Shown: positions 1 to 8,364, counted from the stretch's first letter. The stretch is 20,380 nt of DNA from an uncultured Erysipelotrichaceae bacterium (GCA_902766675.1 CACXEN010000007.1:1-20380); one strand, 5' to 3'. Notes: a model not told the origin generated them from the letters alone. Program-made: numbers and translations.

Positions 1-33
1 GAAGTAAAGCGCAATAATGTTTTTGTCTTCCAT
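1..33 (-). CDS. Probable sigma-70 family RNA polymerase sigma factor, N-terminal 11 residues only
   Basis: Reading leftward, an ATG at 33-31 opens a frame giving MEDKNIIALYF before the window edge. A good ribosome binding site (AAGGGGAA, about 36-43) precedes it. The start resembles many short clostridial and Erysipelotrichia sigma-70-family factors, which begin M-[ED]-D-x-x-I-I-x-L-[YF]-F. Only 11 residues are visible, so the family call rests on that opening and could be wrong. The gene is separated from the surface-protein gene by a terminator, so it probably has its own promoter in the AT-rich stretch 45-105. Confidence 0.45.
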   Translation of the reverse strand, partial: MEDKNIIALYF

Positions 34-102
34 AATTCCCCTTCAACTATATAAGTGTTAACTTCTTACTACATCTTACAAAATATTTTTATTTTTTTAT
101 AT

Positions 103-139
103 AAAGAAAAGGATTGCTAACTTGGTTATGCAATCCTTT
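103..139 (-). terminator. Rho-independent terminator after the surface-protein gene
   Basis: A perfect 10-bp inverted repeat (AAAGGATTGC at 108-117, GCAATCCTTT at 130-139) surrounds a 12-nt loop. The loop can itself pair TAAC with GTTA. On the minus strand the stem is followed by TTCTTTATAT, a moderate U-rich tail. It lies 21 nt past the stop codon of the surface protein. On the plus strand no T run follows, so it is read as minus-strand only. Confidence 0.8.
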
Positions 140-159
140 CATTCAGATCGGTATTTTTA

Positions 160-3100
160 CTAATTGATTTTTCTTCTATATTTTAGTAGCACACATAGCA
201 TACCTACACTTGCTAGGAATATGATATTCCACAACTGCACATTTGTATGGTCTGCTGTATTAGGTTTATTTGGCACTTTTGGAGCATCTGGTGTTGGAGT
301 TGGAGATGGATTTGGTTTATCTTCAATTACATTATTGATGCTAAATCCTTTTTCTTGATCACCTTCAATATTAGTTATATAACCTTTTACCGCTTCTTCT
401 TCAATTGTATATTTGATTTCTTTACCATCTTTATACTTTGGAAGATTTGTAAAGCTGAATTTCCATTCATCTTTTTCTGTAACAGTAATCTTTTTTACTT
501 CTTTTCCATCTTCTAATAGTTTCACAACAATTGAATCTGGACGAGTGCCTTCTTTGTTGTCATTATCCTTCCAATTCTTAACACCATTAACATCCATCAA
601 TATACGATTCACAATTTTGAATCCACTTACATCATCACCAGTTATTGAAACTAGCTCATATGCAGTTGATTCTCTCTCTGCAACTTTGTAAGTGACTGGA
701 TTACCATCTTCATATTCTGGTAAATCTTCCCAAATTATTGTTAATTCTTCATTTGTTGCGTTAGCTGGGATTACTTTTTCAGATCCTTCAACTTCACTTG
801 TTTTACCATTTACAGTTTTTTCCAAATATAAAGTAGCTTCAGGTGTTTCTACACCTTCTAAAGCATCCCATTCTTTCTTAGCTTCCAATTTCATTAGACG
901 TGTATTTGTTATTTGGGTATCATCATATGATATGTCATATTTGAAACTATCTTTTCCAACAAAGATCCAATACATACCAAATGGTAAACCCTTCCACAAT
1001 TCAACATCGCCCTCTTTAAATATACTTGCGTCTACTGTTTTTCTATCAACTTCCTCTAATATTGATTGATCGCTACCATAATTCATACGCATTAGAATTA
1101 ATTCTAATTCATCAAAGTAATCTAATGTGTTTGTTTTTTTAGTATACAAATCTAAGGAAAGAGTATCACTGTCGAAATTAAAGTTTTCGTTGTATTGATA
1201 ACTCCAAGATAATATCGGCTGTTCTTCGATTGTATATTCAATTTCATTTCCGTTTTCATCAAATGCAGGAAGTCGATTAATACTCCATTCACTATCATTT
1301 GGGTTAACTATAGCAGTGCCTTCAACCTTATCATTATTACGCGCAATAACCACAAATGGTAATCTACTTGATGGATAGTTTTGTTCTTCGTCTTCCATCA
1401 AGAATCTATCATTTGTAATATCTTCTCTTTCTGCCCAAACTTTTGAACCATTAAGATTTTTATACTTACTCGTATTTGTAAAAGTTACAATCGCTTCAGC
1501 TTCATCCCAATCCAATTTGATTTCACCACTAATTTCTTTGAGGGTATCTTCAGTAACTTGAATATTAGAAGCACCATCTAGTTTCATCGTATATTCATTA
1601 CCATAATCATAGAAAGATTCCTTGATTGTATACGTTCCTAGATTCAGATCTTCTATAACCAATTCCCCATTTTTCATATCACTATAGTTGAACGTTTTTG
1701 TATACCCATTTGGACCAGTCAATGTGAATGTTGGATTGTTTTGTTGGTTCACAAATTGTTTTCTTACAGTGATTTTTGCACGAGGTTCTAGATATATTTT
1801 CACCCTTCTACCAATGTCTGTGTAATAAGTTCCTTCAGATGGATATGTTACATATTGGTAACTATGATATGCAGGTCGATTGATCGCATATACCATATCT
1901 GGATTTTTTAATGTTGGATATTCTGGAGGTGCCGTCATATTAATGATGAATTCAATACCTTGGTATTGTTTTAAGACTGCATCATTGCCATCTTTCATCT
2001 TCCTACAATCTACCGCAATCGCAGTTACATCTGCTGGATTATCTGGAATTTGTGTACTCCAGATTGATTCATCATCTATCCATATTTCATCTTCTCTACC
2101 AGTCACAATATTGTAATCAAGTTGTGATCGATCTGCAGTTGAATAATATACAACTGGTGCATAACCATGTTGGGTAAGCATAGATGTATCTACACTATGG
2201 AAACTTCCCTTCCACGTTACTTCTCCAGAATGTAATTCTGTATTCGCAGCATCTTCTAATGTGTCATACACAATAAGATCTTTGACATTTGTTTCATCAC
2301 CATTTGAAACACGTATTCTATATTGATATCTTCTGTTGATATCCGTATGATCAATGTCTGTCCAAACACCGCCATCACCTTTAATTTGTTTTGTGATACC
2401 AGTTGTAGCACTTAGCGCAATATTTGGGGATACCATTGCTGTCGCAAAATTTGTATTTTTTGTATTGGTTTTACCATCTTCATTTAAATCTTTGAATGCT
2501 GCTTCACTATTTTCATCTAAAACATCATGGAAGACATCTAGATTCAACCCTGCACCCGTTGGTTTTCCATCATCCGCACTTGCACCATAGATTTTATCTT
2601 TATTACTAATTTGTTGGGCAACTAGATTATGTTCATTTTGATAGAAAACCAAATCTTCCCAACCAATGCTAGTTTTGATAACCATTTCACTTCTAAAATT
2701 CGCAACCAATTCATCTGTGTGATATCTTTTGTAGGAATCAAATGCTGCTTTCGCATTTTGTGTAACAATGACCATTTGTCTTCCTGTACCTTTATAATTA
2801 TCAATTACTTCAGTTGTATAACTACTTCGATAATTATATCCTGCGATTAAAAATGAAGGAGAGCTTTCAAAGCCATCAAATCGATAGCCCAACGGTAATA
2901 AGTCATACGTCACTACATTTTCTGCATCATCCAAAATCGGTTCACCCTCAAATAGCGTTGGATTTTCATCCATCATTCTTTTAAGTTCTCTACCAATTTG
3001 TTGCGCTTCAGAATTCAATGATGTGGAGTACCACTTTAAATCTTTAAAACAATATAAATAACCACCGGATACTGAGAATGTAATATTAACTCTATGATTC

Positions 3101-5196
3101 ACAGGATCATTTGTCTGTTTTCGCACAAATTTATTCAGTGTTGAAGATCCATACGATTGGAACGGGAAGAGAGTCAAATATGCAAAATCATCTAATGTAT
3201 ATACTGATGTCTCATCGTTGTTTACGAGTTCTAGATTCATCCAGTTAATATATTGATCTAATTGTTGTCTTTTTAAATATTCAGATGAATAATCTGTACC
3301 ATGCATCCATATATCAACAAGTGATGTTCCATCATCATCTGTTGTTTTAAATACTGTATTATCTTTAACACCAATAATTGTTACACGGGCTTGTTTATAG
3401 CCTTTTCCTACCCAATATGGCATTCTTCTGGAAGGATAACCACGTACATATTCTTCATATCCTTCACCTTCATATATAACATCCCAAGTATTTCCATCTG
3501 TTGTGCCTTCTATACGAATTGATTCAAACCATGAGTTATCGTTGTAATCTATGATTTGTTGTGTTTCTTCATCATATCTAGCAACAAGACCTAATTCATA
3601 ATCCACAATAGGAACATTCAAACTTGAAATCTCATACTCTAAATCTTGTGCTTCTCCTACTGGGTCAAGTCCAGTATCAGTAATCACAATATTTCCTGTT
3701 GGTGTATTAAAATCAACTGTTGTATCACTCGCAACACCAATAAAGAAATAAGCAGCACCAGTATAACCAAAATGATTTGATTCAGCATTAGTACTCAATT
3801 GACATTCTTGGAATAAGAATTCTGCTCTATTTCTCTCTTGACCTTGCCAAGAATCTCCATTGTCCACATGAGGTCCTTTTAACCAAATACCAATTGGTTT
3901 TGGTGGATAATTAACCCAAGTATTCCTAAATGTTCTGGTAATAGAGACCATATCATTCATATCATTCGGTGGTAAGTGGTCATCTTCATCAGCACCAACT
4001 GCATTGAGTGTAATTTTCAATTTATCCTCAATCTGTTGTTCATCAGAATCAGGATATCGCACATAGAAGTCTAAATCTCGACCATCATCAGGCCATTGTT
4101 CGCCACTAATACTACCTTCCTGCGAACCATAAGATCTTCTGTGTGTTTGACTGATAAATTCTTCTTCACTCATTGGTTCACGTGCTAAATATTGTTCTTC
4201 AAAACCAACAATTTCTCCACCAGTCCCAAGGAAATCAAACGAATAATCAGCATCAAATGGTTGGCTACCATTTACTCTAGTTCCCCAGTGAACAAAGTAA
4301 TATCTATAGCCATCTATTTTTTGTAATTGTTTAAAAATCGGAATATCACCACTTGGTTCATCACAAGAATAAAATCCAGTATCCACTTGATACGTTATCG
4401 TATTAGATACTTTTTCTTCTTCTGGATAAGAACCTGTTTCTTCATCTCTTGGCGTTGCTTTCGCTTTTGCTTGAATACTTGCTTTAGATAGGTCTACTAC
4501 AACATTTGGATTAACACCATATTGCACTTCAATCGTTGAATTAGTACCTGCTGATAATTCTTTATAATTTATGAATACCAATTCATCATTTTCTTCATCT
4601 ATATAATAATTGAATGGACTACTATCACTCGTTTCCGGAGCTTTTGGTACAGCTATATCATTCGGCAATATAGCTGGACCCGTTTCTTCATAAGAAAAAT
4701 CTTCACCATAACGATTCTTTTCACCCACTCTTTTTTGAAATAGAGTTAGCGGAAGACGAATCTCCATTTTTCCTGGATCATATATTACAGATGATGTCTG
4801 TATCGTCAACATATACGTTGGATATAAATAATCTCCAGGATTTGTGTTAATAATCTTTTGATTATACTTTTGAGCAGGATCTGCAATCTTCCATTTCAAG
4901 TCGATTGAATAATGTAGCCAATCGTCTCTTGTATCACCATCACCTGCAGCCTTAAAAGACCCTTGATTCTCAGGTTGTATGATTGTTTCCTCCTCATTAT
5001 CAGGAATATCATTTTCTTTTGGAATTTGTATTCCTTCTTGTTCGCGTGATAGAGATTCTGCATTTTTTTGTTCAGTTTCTGATGCTCCTTCAGTGTTAGC
5101 TTTTTCTGTAGCATAAACACCATTTATTTGAGAAGCCAATAAAAAAACAGGTAAAACTATTGCTAAAAATCCCTTGAATAATTTGCCTTTTTTCAT
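160..5196 (-). CDS. Large sortase-anchored surface protein with C-terminal Cna_B domains
   Basis: A 1678-residue putative adhesin or matrix-binding protein, exported and probably linked to peptidoglycan. A signal peptide covers residues 1 to about 30 (basic MKKGK start, hydrophobic core, likely cleavage after GVYA), followed by a Glu/Ser-rich linker. Residues of about 75-1130 match no domain I recognise. From about 1140 onward there are Cna_B-type (SpaA/collagen-binding B) beta-sandwiches. The best are about 1437-1533 and 1534-1625. The last has the Lys (Lys1540 in GVKNW), Glu (YTIEE, near 1599) and Asn (FSINN, 1621/1622) expected for an intramolecular isopeptide bond. A Pro/Thr-rich wall spacer, the sorting signal KPNTAD (1644-1649) instead of LPXTG, a hydrophobic helix and a KYRRKIN tail follow. 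I chose ATG 5196 because AAAGGGG lies 7 nt upstream. In-frame ATG 5214 and TTG 5217 lack such a site. The ligand is unknown. Confidence 0.9.
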   Translation of the reverse strand: MKKGKLFKGFLAIVLPVFLLASQINGVYATEKANTEGASETEQKNAESLSREQEGIQIPKENDIPDNEEETIIQPENQGSFKAAGDGDTRDDWLHYSIDLKWKIADPAQKYNQKIINTNPGDYLYPTYMLTIQTSSVIYDPGKMEIRLPLTLFQKRVGEKNRYGEDFSYEETGPAILPNDIAVPKAPETSDSSPFNYYIDEENDELVFINYKELSAGTNSTIEVQYGVNPNVVVDLSKASIQAKAKATPRDEETGSYPEEEKVSNTITYQVDTGFYSCDEPSGDIPIFKQLQKIDGYRYYFVHWGTRVNGSQPFDADYSFDFLGTGGEIVGFEEQYLAREPMSEEEFISQTHRRSYGSQEGSISGEQWPDDGRDLDFYVRYPDSDEQQIEDKLKITLNAVGADEDDHLPPNDMNDMVSITRTFRNTWVNYPPKPIGIWLKGPHVDNGDSWQGQERNRAEFLFQECQLSTNAESNHFGYTGAAYFFIGVASDTTVDFNTPTGNIVITDTGLDPVGEAQDLEYEISSLNVPIVDYELGLVARYDEETQQIIDYNDNSWFESIRIEGTTDGNTWDVIYEGEGYEEYVRGYPSRRMPYWVGKGYKQARVTIIGVKDNTVFKTTDDDGTSLVDIWMHGTDYSSEYLKRQQLDQYINWMNLELVNNDETSVYTLDDFAYLTLFPFQSYGSSTLNKFVRKQTNDPVNHRVNITFSVSGGYLYCFKDLKWYSTSLNSEAQQIGRELKRMMDENPTLFEGEPILDDAENVVTYDLLPLGYRFDGFESSPSFLIAGYNYRSSYTTEVIDNYKGTGRQMVIVTQNAKAAFDSYKRYHTDELVANFRSEMVIKTSIGWEDLVFYQNEHNLVAQQISNKDKIYGASADDGKPTGAGLNLDVFHDVLDENSEAAFKDLNEDGKTNTKNTNFATAMVSPNIALSATTGITKQIKGDGGVWTDIDHTDINRRYQYRIRVSNGDETNVKDLIVYDTLEDAANTELHSGEVTWKGSFHSVDTSMLTQHGYAPVVYYSTADRSQLDYNIVTGREDEIWIDDESIWSTQIPDNPADVTAIAVDCRKMKDGNDAVLKQYQGIEFIINMTAPPEYPTLKNPDMVYAINRPAYHSYQYVTYPSEGTYYTDIGRRVKIYLEPRAKITVRKQFVNQQNNPTFTLTGPNGYTKTFNYSDMKNGELVIEDLNLGTYTIKESFYDYGNEYTMKLDGASNIQVTEDTLKEISGEIKLDWDEAEAIVTFTNTSKYKNLNGSKVWAEREDITNDRFLMEDEEQNYPSSRLPFVVIARNNDKVEGTAIVNPNDSEWSINRLPAFDENGNEIEYTIEEQPILSWSYQYNENFNFDSDTLSLDLYTKKTNTLDYFDELELILMRMNYGSDQSILEEVDRKTVDASIFKEGDVELWKGLPFGMYWIFVGKDSFKYDISYDDTQITNTRLMKLEAKKEWDALEGVETPEATLYLEKTVNGKTSEVEGSEKVIPANATNEELTIIWEDLPEYEDGNPVTYKVAERESTAYELVSITGDDVSGFKIVNRILMDVNGVKNWKDNDNKEGTRPDSIVVKLLEDGKEVKKITVTEKDEWKFSFTNLPKYKDGKEIKYTIEEEAVKGYITNIEGDQEKGFSINNVIEDKPNPSPTPTPDAPKVPNKPNTADHTNVQLWNIIFLASVGMLCVLLKYRRKIN

Positions 5197-5202
5197 TGAT
5201 GG

Positions 5203-5211
5203 TTCCCCTTT
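5203..5211 (-). promoter_or_regulatory. Ribosome binding site that sets the surface-protein start
   Basis: AAAGGGGAA on the minus strand sits 6-7 nt before ATG 5196. The upstream in-frame starts at 5214 and 5217 overlap or precede this site and have no Shine-Dalgarno sequence of their own, so the start giving MKKGKLFKG and a clean signal peptide is preferred. Confidence 0.7.
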
Positions 5212-5218
5212 CATCAAA

Positions 5219-5325
5219 ATAATAGCATAGATTAAGTTGAACTTATCAACGAAAAGTAGACAGTTCTAAAAAGTCATGAAGACTTAATCTGAAGTCTACT
5301 TTTATCTTACAAGTTCAGATTAAGT
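5219..5325 (-). promoter_or_regulatory. Regulatory region of the surface-protein gene with crossing inverted repeats
   Basis: The 185-bp gap between the surface-protein and peptidase genes holds several perfect repeats. A 12-bp pair lies at 5282-5293 and 5314-5325. A 10-bp pair lies at 5252-5261 and 5294-5303. The two pairs interleave. The 9-mer AGATTAAGT occurs at 5229-5237 and 5317-5325, and inverted at 5282-5290. A possible promoter close to the gene is TTGATA (5244-5249), a 19-nt spacer and TATTAT (5219-5224) on the minus strand. This would give a very short leader. A promoter further upstream would put the repeats into the RNA. I infer an operator or a switching leader and cannot tell which. 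Confidence 0.5.
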
Positions 5326-5344
5326 ATCATTAATTTTCGTTTTT

Positions 5345-5374
5345 TGAAAAAAGATATAGCATTTGCTATATCTT
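5345..5374 (-). terminator. Rho-independent terminator after the S9 peptidase gene
   Basis: A perfect 10-bp inverted repeat (AAGATATAGC at 5351-5360, GCTATATCTT at 5365-5374) has a 4-nt loop. On the minus strand it is followed by a run of Ts (TTTTTTC counting the end of the stem). It starts 7 nt past the peptidase stop codon and closes the NUDIX-peptidase operon. Confidence 0.85.
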
Positions 5375-5381
5375 CATCCCA

Positions 5382-7358
5382 TTATTTCGTATGTTCATCA
5401 AACCAATTTGTTATTTCTTCTAAACGTTTAATTCTATGTAGTGGTTTACCACTTCTAGATAATTCATGGTTTTCTCCATGGAATACAACAAGTCTTGTTT
5501 CTACATTTTGAATCGCAAGTGCTTGCATCATCTGCATTCCCTCTGGCAGTGGACAACGATAGTCTTCATCACTATGAATAAATAGTGTTGGTGTTTTTAC
5601 ACCTTTTGCATATTTTAAAGGAGAATGTTTCCAAAGCTTTTCTATATTCTTATCCCCAAATAAACCATCTGCTCCACATTGATCTGGTCCAAAGTATAAT
5701 CCTATATCACTCAAGAAGCTCATCGATATCCAGTTAGAAATCGATCTTTGACTAGCAGCACAACAGAAACGATTTGTATGGGTGATAATCCAGTTTGTCA
5801 TGAATCCACCATAACTACCACCTGTTTCGCAAAGTTTCTTCTTATTAATATTTGGATATTTTTCTAATACTGCATCTGTGAAGTCCATCAAGTTTTCAAA
5901 ATCTACTTCACCATATTTTCCACGAATATCCGCAAATTCATCATCTCTTCCATCAGAACCTCGTATATTTGTGAACATCACAACATATCCTTTAGATGCC
6001 CATACCTGCATTTCGTGGAAGAATTCTGTTCCATACACACATCTAGGTCCACCATGTACATCTAAAATAGCTGGATATTTTTTCTTTGGATTAAAGTTAT
6101 CAGGTAATAATACCCATCCATGTAGTTTTTCTTTTCCAGATGTGTAATGGATTGTTTTTGGTTTCGCAATATATTTATCCTTTAATACATCACCATTTAG
6201 ATTTGTGATCTTTTTGATATTTTTTCCATTTAAATCCATTTCATAGATTTCACCCAAGCTGTTTTCCGTTTCTTTCGCAAATGCGATTTTTTTATCCGAT
6301 ACATCTAAGAAGAAAACTGCTCCGAGTTCATCATAGATTGTTGTCTTTTTGAAATTCGTATCATATTTCCAAATGCCAATATGATCTTCATCTGTCACAA
6401 GAGTATATAATGCATTTTCTTTTGCGACTCCTCCTTTTCCACCACCAAGCATTGTGTCTCCTACAATACTGCTAAATAGTTGTCGATGTGGATCTAATAC
6501 AAATTCAACTGTATTTTTTCCAACCTTCACAAAGTTTGCGGTTTCATTTACACCATATTCTTTCATGTCACTTGCTTGTGCATATAATTGTCCTTTTAAT
6601 ACAAACAAGCCATAGAATGAATATTCACTTTTCCCATATACCACTTCTACTTTTTTACTTTGGGTATTGTATGCATATACTTTGTTGTATTTTTGCATTC
6701 TTCTATCTTTTGTGTTGCCAACGTAATACACCTTTTTGCCTTCGACGATAAATTCATCTACGTCAAAATTCTTTGGTGTAATTCTTTTGATTTCAACTTC
6801 TTCTTTTATACGCAATTCAAATAATGCATTACGTTGCTTGTTAATATATCCTGCCCCATTAAACCAATATGGAACTTCATCAACGATAGTATAGTCAGCA
6901 TCTTTTTTCTTTTCTTCAATCTTTTTCTTTCTTACTTCATCGCTATCCTTATATGCGTCTGGATCATTTACATCAATGCCTCCTATCGCAATATAAAGAT
7001 TGTCTTGCACTTTTTTGATAGATGATAAACCAAATGGTAATGTGATCCACTTTTGTGCTTCCCCACCGTTTACATTTAATTTATATAGTGTTGTTGTTTC
7101 TGGGATATCATCTTCTTTTTTTCGTGTAATCACCATCGTTTCGTTATCATCCCAATTGATTAACGAAACATTTCCTGTTTCAGAAAATGGTTTTGCGTCA
7201 TTGTCTTTTCTTAGCCAAATAGTGCGCTCATAATCATTCTTCTTTTCATTTGCTTGCGCTACTTGGAAAGCTAAATATTTTCCATCTGGACTATATTGCA
7301 AATTCTCTGGATATTTAAATTTTAATAAATCCTTAATTACTATCGCCTTTTTATTCAT
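5382..7358 (-). CDS. S9 family (prolyl oligopeptidase / acylaminoacyl peptidase type) serine peptidase
   Basis: A 658-residue probable cytoplasmic peptidase; no signal peptide is visible. Residues of about 1-400 are beta-rich with repeated WD/Kelch-like strands (for example YSPDGKYLAFQ near the start), as expected for the propeller that gates S9 enzymes. Residues of about 410-658 are the alpha/beta-hydrolase domain. The triad is readable: Ser515 in GGSYGGFM, Asp599 in DEDYRCP, and His631 in ENHELSRSG. By family it should cleave short peptides or acylated N-termini; the exact specificity cannot be read. It is the second gene of an operon. Its ATG overlaps the end of the NUDIX gene by 8 nt, and AAGGAG (7369-7374) lies inside the upstream gene, so translation is probably coupled. 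A terminator follows at once. Confidence 0.93.
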   Translation of the reverse strand: MNKKAIVIKDLLKFKYPENLQYSPDGKYLAFQVAQANEKKNDYERTIWLRKDNDAKPFSETGNVSLINWDDNETMVITRKKEDDIPETTTLYKLNVNGGEAQKWITLPFGLSSIKKVQDNLYIAIGGIDVNDPDAYKDSDEVRKKKIEEKKKDADYTIVDEVPYWFNGAGYINKQRNALFELRIKEEVEIKRITPKNFDVDEFIVEGKKVYYVGNTKDRRMQKYNKVYAYNTQSKKVEVVYGKSEYSFYGLFVLKGQLYAQASDMKEYGVNETANFVKVGKNTVEFVLDPHRQLFSSIVGDTMLGGGKGGVAKENALYTLVTDEDHIGIWKYDTNFKKTTIYDELGAVFFLDVSDKKIAFAKETENSLGEIYEMDLNGKNIKKITNLNGDVLKDKYIAKPKTIHYTSGKEKLHGWVLLPDNFNPKKKYPAILDVHGGPRCVYGTEFFHEMQVWASKGYVVMFTNIRGSDGRDDEFADIRGKYGEVDFENLMDFTDAVLEKYPNINKKKLCETGGSYGGFMTNWIITHTNRFCCAASQRSISNWISMSFLSDIGLYFGPDQCGADGLFGDKNIEKLWKHSPLKYAKGVKTPTLFIHSDEDYRCPLPEGMQMMQALAIQNVETRLVVFHGENHELSRSGKPLHRIKRLEEITNWFDEHTK

Positions 7359-7902
7359 GTCTATCTTTCTCCTTAAACTTCTGTATTAAAAATGTCATTG
7401 CGATTGTTTTGGCATCTTGTATTTCACCACTCACAATCTTTTCTGTAATTTCTTCCAAAGACATTTTAAAGACTTCTAAATCTTCATCATCATCTAAATG
7501 CTGTCCTTTATATTCGCCTTGTTTAGCATAATACAATTCTATGACTTCTGTATCATATGCAGGTGTCGGAACTAGACTTCCTAAATATATAAAGTCTTTT
7601 CCTTCATATCCTGTTTCTTCCACCGTTTCTCTTTTTGCGGTAGTAAGTGGTTCTTCTCCTTTTTCTTTTTTTCCAGCTGGGAATTCTATCATTGTTTTAG
7701 ATTGGCCATATCTATATTGTTTGACCATAAAAAATTTACCTTCTTCATCTTCTATCGCAATACCAACGCCACCCGGATGAATTACTAGCTCTCTATCAGC
7801 TTTACTACCATCATGTAATTCTACTTCGTCTTTTCTTACTTGTATGATATGTCCATCATAAACGACTTCTTTTTTTATCGTCTTTTCCTTTAATTTATCC
7901 AT
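7351..7902 (-). CDS. nudF: NUDIX hydrolase, ADP-ribose pyrophosphatase type
   Basis: A 183-residue enzyme expected to hydrolyse ADP-ribose to AMP and ribose 5-phosphate. Length and opening (MDKLKEKTIKKE) fit Bacillus NudF. The Nudix box is at residues 77-99: Gly77, Glu83, Arg91-Glu92, Glu95-Glu96 and Gly98. All metal-binding residues are present, and Thr93 replaces the usual aliphatic residue. I chose ATG 7902 because homology starts there. The frame stays open upstream, but that stretch runs into the divergent DNPH1-like gene. No Shine-Dalgarno sequence is present. TATGAT lies exactly 6 nt before the ATG, which suggests a leaderless transcript. It heads an operon with the S9 peptidase and is divergent from another nucleotide-handling gene. 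Confidence 0.9.
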   Translation of the reverse strand: MDKLKEKTIKKEVVYDGHIIQVRKDEVELHDGSKADRELVIHPGGVGIAIEDEEGKFFMVKQYRYGQSKTMIEFPAGKKEKGEEPLTTAKRETVEETGYEGKDFIYLGSLVPTPAYDTEVIELYYAKQGEYKGQHLDDDEDLEVFKMSLEEITEKIVSGEIQDAKTIAMTFLIQKFKEKDRHE

Positions 7903-7940
7903 AGTATTATCATACACTATATAATAGAAACGATTGGAGA
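7903..7940. promoter_or_regulatory. Divergent promoter region between the NUDIX and DNPH1-like genes
   Basis: On the plus strand a perfect TATAAT lies at 7920-7925, with the ribosome binding site GGAGA (7936-7940) in front of the DNPH1-like ATG. On the minus strand TATGAT (7914-7909) ends 6 nt before the NUDIX ATG, and TATAGT or TATTAT overlaps the plus-strand -10. No convincing -35 hexamer is visible on either side. The two start sites must overlap or nearly touch, so the genes may compete for polymerase. Confidence 0.5.
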
Positions 7941-7944
7941 CATC

Positions 7945-8355
7945 ATGAGAAAAATATATTTTTGTGGCGCAATTCGCGGTGGCAGGCAAGATGCCGATTT
8001 GTATCAAGAAATCATTACACATATCCAAAAAACGGATATTGTATTAACAGAACATATTGGAGATCTTTCCAAAGATCCATTCAAGGACGCAGTAGATAGA
8101 GATAGTGCAGTGTATACACAAGATACCGCTTGGTTAAAAGAAAGTGATCTTGTGATTGCGGAATGCACAACTCCTTCTCTAGGTGTTGGATATGAATTAG
8201 GATTAGCAGAAAGTTTAAATAAAGAAGTACATGTTTTCTATCGAATCAATGAAACCTATTTATCTTCTATGATTAAAGGAAATCCCCATTATCACATTCA
8301 TGCTTATACAAATAAAAAAGAGCTATTTGATGAGATTGATAAGATCTTATCTTAG
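7945..8355 (+). CDS. DNPH1/RCL-like 2'-deoxynucleoside 5'-phosphate N-hydrolase
   Basis: A 136-residue protein of the nucleoside 2-deoxyribosyltransferase superfamily. It looks much more like animal DNPH1 (RCL) than a generic transferase. Shared blocks are YFCGAIRGGR (5-14), VLTEH (33-37), QDTAWLKESD (59-68), AECTTPSLGVGYELG (72-86) and LSSMIKG (106-112). Residues matching the RCL active site are Tyr5, Asp60, Ser78, Glu84 (nucleophile) and Ser107. The position of rat Ser17 is Ala9. RCL-type enzymes cleave the N-glycosidic bond of deoxynucleoside monophosphates, including the damaged base form 5-hydroxymethyl-dUMP, giving 2-deoxyribose 5-phosphate. A nucleotide-pool cleaning role beside the NUDIX hydrolase is inference. 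GGAGA lies 4 nt before the ATG. The last codons form part of a terminator. Confidence 0.85.
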   Translation: MRKIYFCGAIRGGRQDADLYQEIITHIQKTDIVLTEHIGDLSKDPFKDAVDRDSAVYTQDTAWLKESDLVIAECTTPSLGVGYELGLAESLNKEVHVFYRINETYLSSMIKGNPHYHIHAYTNKKELFDEIDKILS

Positions 8356-8363
8356 CTCTTTTT
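8315..8363. terminator. Bidirectional terminator built into the end of the DNPH1-like gene
   Basis: An 11-bp inverted repeat, AAAAAGAGCTA (8315-8325) and TAGCTCTTTTT (8353-8363), encloses a second perfect 14-nt palindrome at 8338-8351. Read on the plus strand the stem ends in TTTTTCTTATTTTG. Read on the minus strand it ends in TTTTTTATTTG. It sits between two convergent genes and can stop both transcripts. The left arm and inner palindrome are coding sequence for the DNPH1-like protein, whose TAG stop is inside the right arm. Confidence 0.65.
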
Positions 8364-8364
8364 C

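Noticed and set aside
5197..5381. Small gene or mobile-element terminal repeats in the gap before the surface protein
   Set aside because: No start, ribosome binding site and reading frame combination is convincing. The inverted repeats are interleaved and flank no transposase, so they fit a regulatory region better.
7903..8028. N-terminal extension of the NUDIX frame (42 extra residues)
   Set aside because: It runs through the divergent promoter and the start of the DNPH1-like gene. Homology to NudF begins at the ATG 7902, which gives the family length.
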